A stretch of DNA of 64,000 nt from Leuctra nigra. Its lineage: Eukaryota; Arthropoda; Insecta; Plecoptera; Leuctridae. A program made the translations under genes and the position numbers. The notes below the pieces were generated by a model. The model ran no database searches. It saw nothing but the letters and a program-made list of their open reading frames with translations, and was not told the origin of the DNA. The stretch spans positions 16,896,345 to 16,960,344 of the forward strand of contig OW203762.1 of the NCBI GenBank assembly GCA_934045905.1. Direction: 5' to 3'. Below, one piece after another: positions 63,865-64,000 of this stretch (positions within the stretch are counted from its first letter, which is position 1; every line of letters begins with the position of its first letter).

Positions 63865-63951
63865 TCTATCATATAATTTTTGTCAAGAAATAATTTTGTG
63901 CGTTTCTAAATGATTTCTACACGTCTTGTACTGTACAAGTTGTACCTATAG

Positions 63952-64000
63952 GCCAGGGTTGGGCAACCTGACGCTCCTTGGTGGTTTTTGAATGGCTCTT
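63952..64000. mobile_element. Possible hAT element end, cut by window edge
   Basis: CCAGGGTTGGGCAACCTG resembles the common hAT terminus CAGGG(G/T)TGGGCAA. Only the first 50 bases lie in the window. Confidence 0.4.

Larger units (their letters stand above)
61818..64000. other. Thrombospondin 3' UTR and downstream repeats
   Basis: Contains a mariner-like MITE (62517-62860), a MITE copy (63465-63544), hairpin 63767-63864 and hAT-like termini near 63557 and 63952. No further gene seen. Confidence 0.5.

Overview
This is animal DNA, most likely insect and plausibly hemipteran: AT-rich, long introns with GT-AG splice sites, many short TIR transposons, non-LTR retrotransposons and tRNA-like SINEs. 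The species call is inference from gene style and repeat content; no database search was possible.

Two host genes occupy the window divergently. On the minus strand (13421 down to about 3023) lies a C2HC zinc-finger gene of the ZC2HC1/ZNF474 type. It has one large exon (12021-13421) carrying the first finger and two small exons (8288-8404 and 3023-3133) that complete the linker and the second finger. Two CRE-like palindromes lie about 450 bp upstream of its start. On the plus strand (26378-61817) is a complete thrombospondin gene of the pentameric TSP-5/COMP type. I traced it through 19 coding exons with consistent phases to a 1046-residue secreted protein: signal peptide, TSP N-terminal domain, coiled coil with a CDLC cysteine pair, EGF-like modules, aspartate-rich type-3 calcium repeats and C-terminal lectin-like domain. 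A TATA box and initiator sit just before it.

Inside thrombospondin intron 1, on the opposite strand, is a small nested two-exon gene (31132-32010) for a 156-residue protein that is about 12% Cys and 23% Pro, with its own AATAAA signal.

Thrombospondin intron 13 contains an apparently intact CR1/Jockey-type non-LTR retrotransposon (about 51540-56700). Its ORF1 encodes PHD finger, coiled coil, a macro domain resembling the ADP-ribosyl-hydrolase TARG1/OARD1, and an SGNH esterase. ORF1 ends in a perfect -1 frameshift heptamer, A AAA AAC, followed directly by TAA. The -1 frame is open into ORF2 (endonuclease plus reverse transcriptase), which has no AUG ahead of its endonuclease domain. The macro domain inside a retrotransposon ORF1 and the apparent frameshift coupling are the most novel signals here.

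Other notable structure: a fivefold array over thrombospondin exon 3 (about 142 bp period), a similar partial duplication over a zinc-finger exon (143 bp period), three hAT-type MITEs with perfect 8-bp target duplications, mariner-like MITEs with TA duplications, a pair of MITEs sharing termini and CAG flanks, a SINE family, long hairpins, and many poly(G)/poly(C) runs up to 29 bases. Two decayed non-LTR fragments (17727-18790 minus; 20957-22900 plus) lie between the two host genes.
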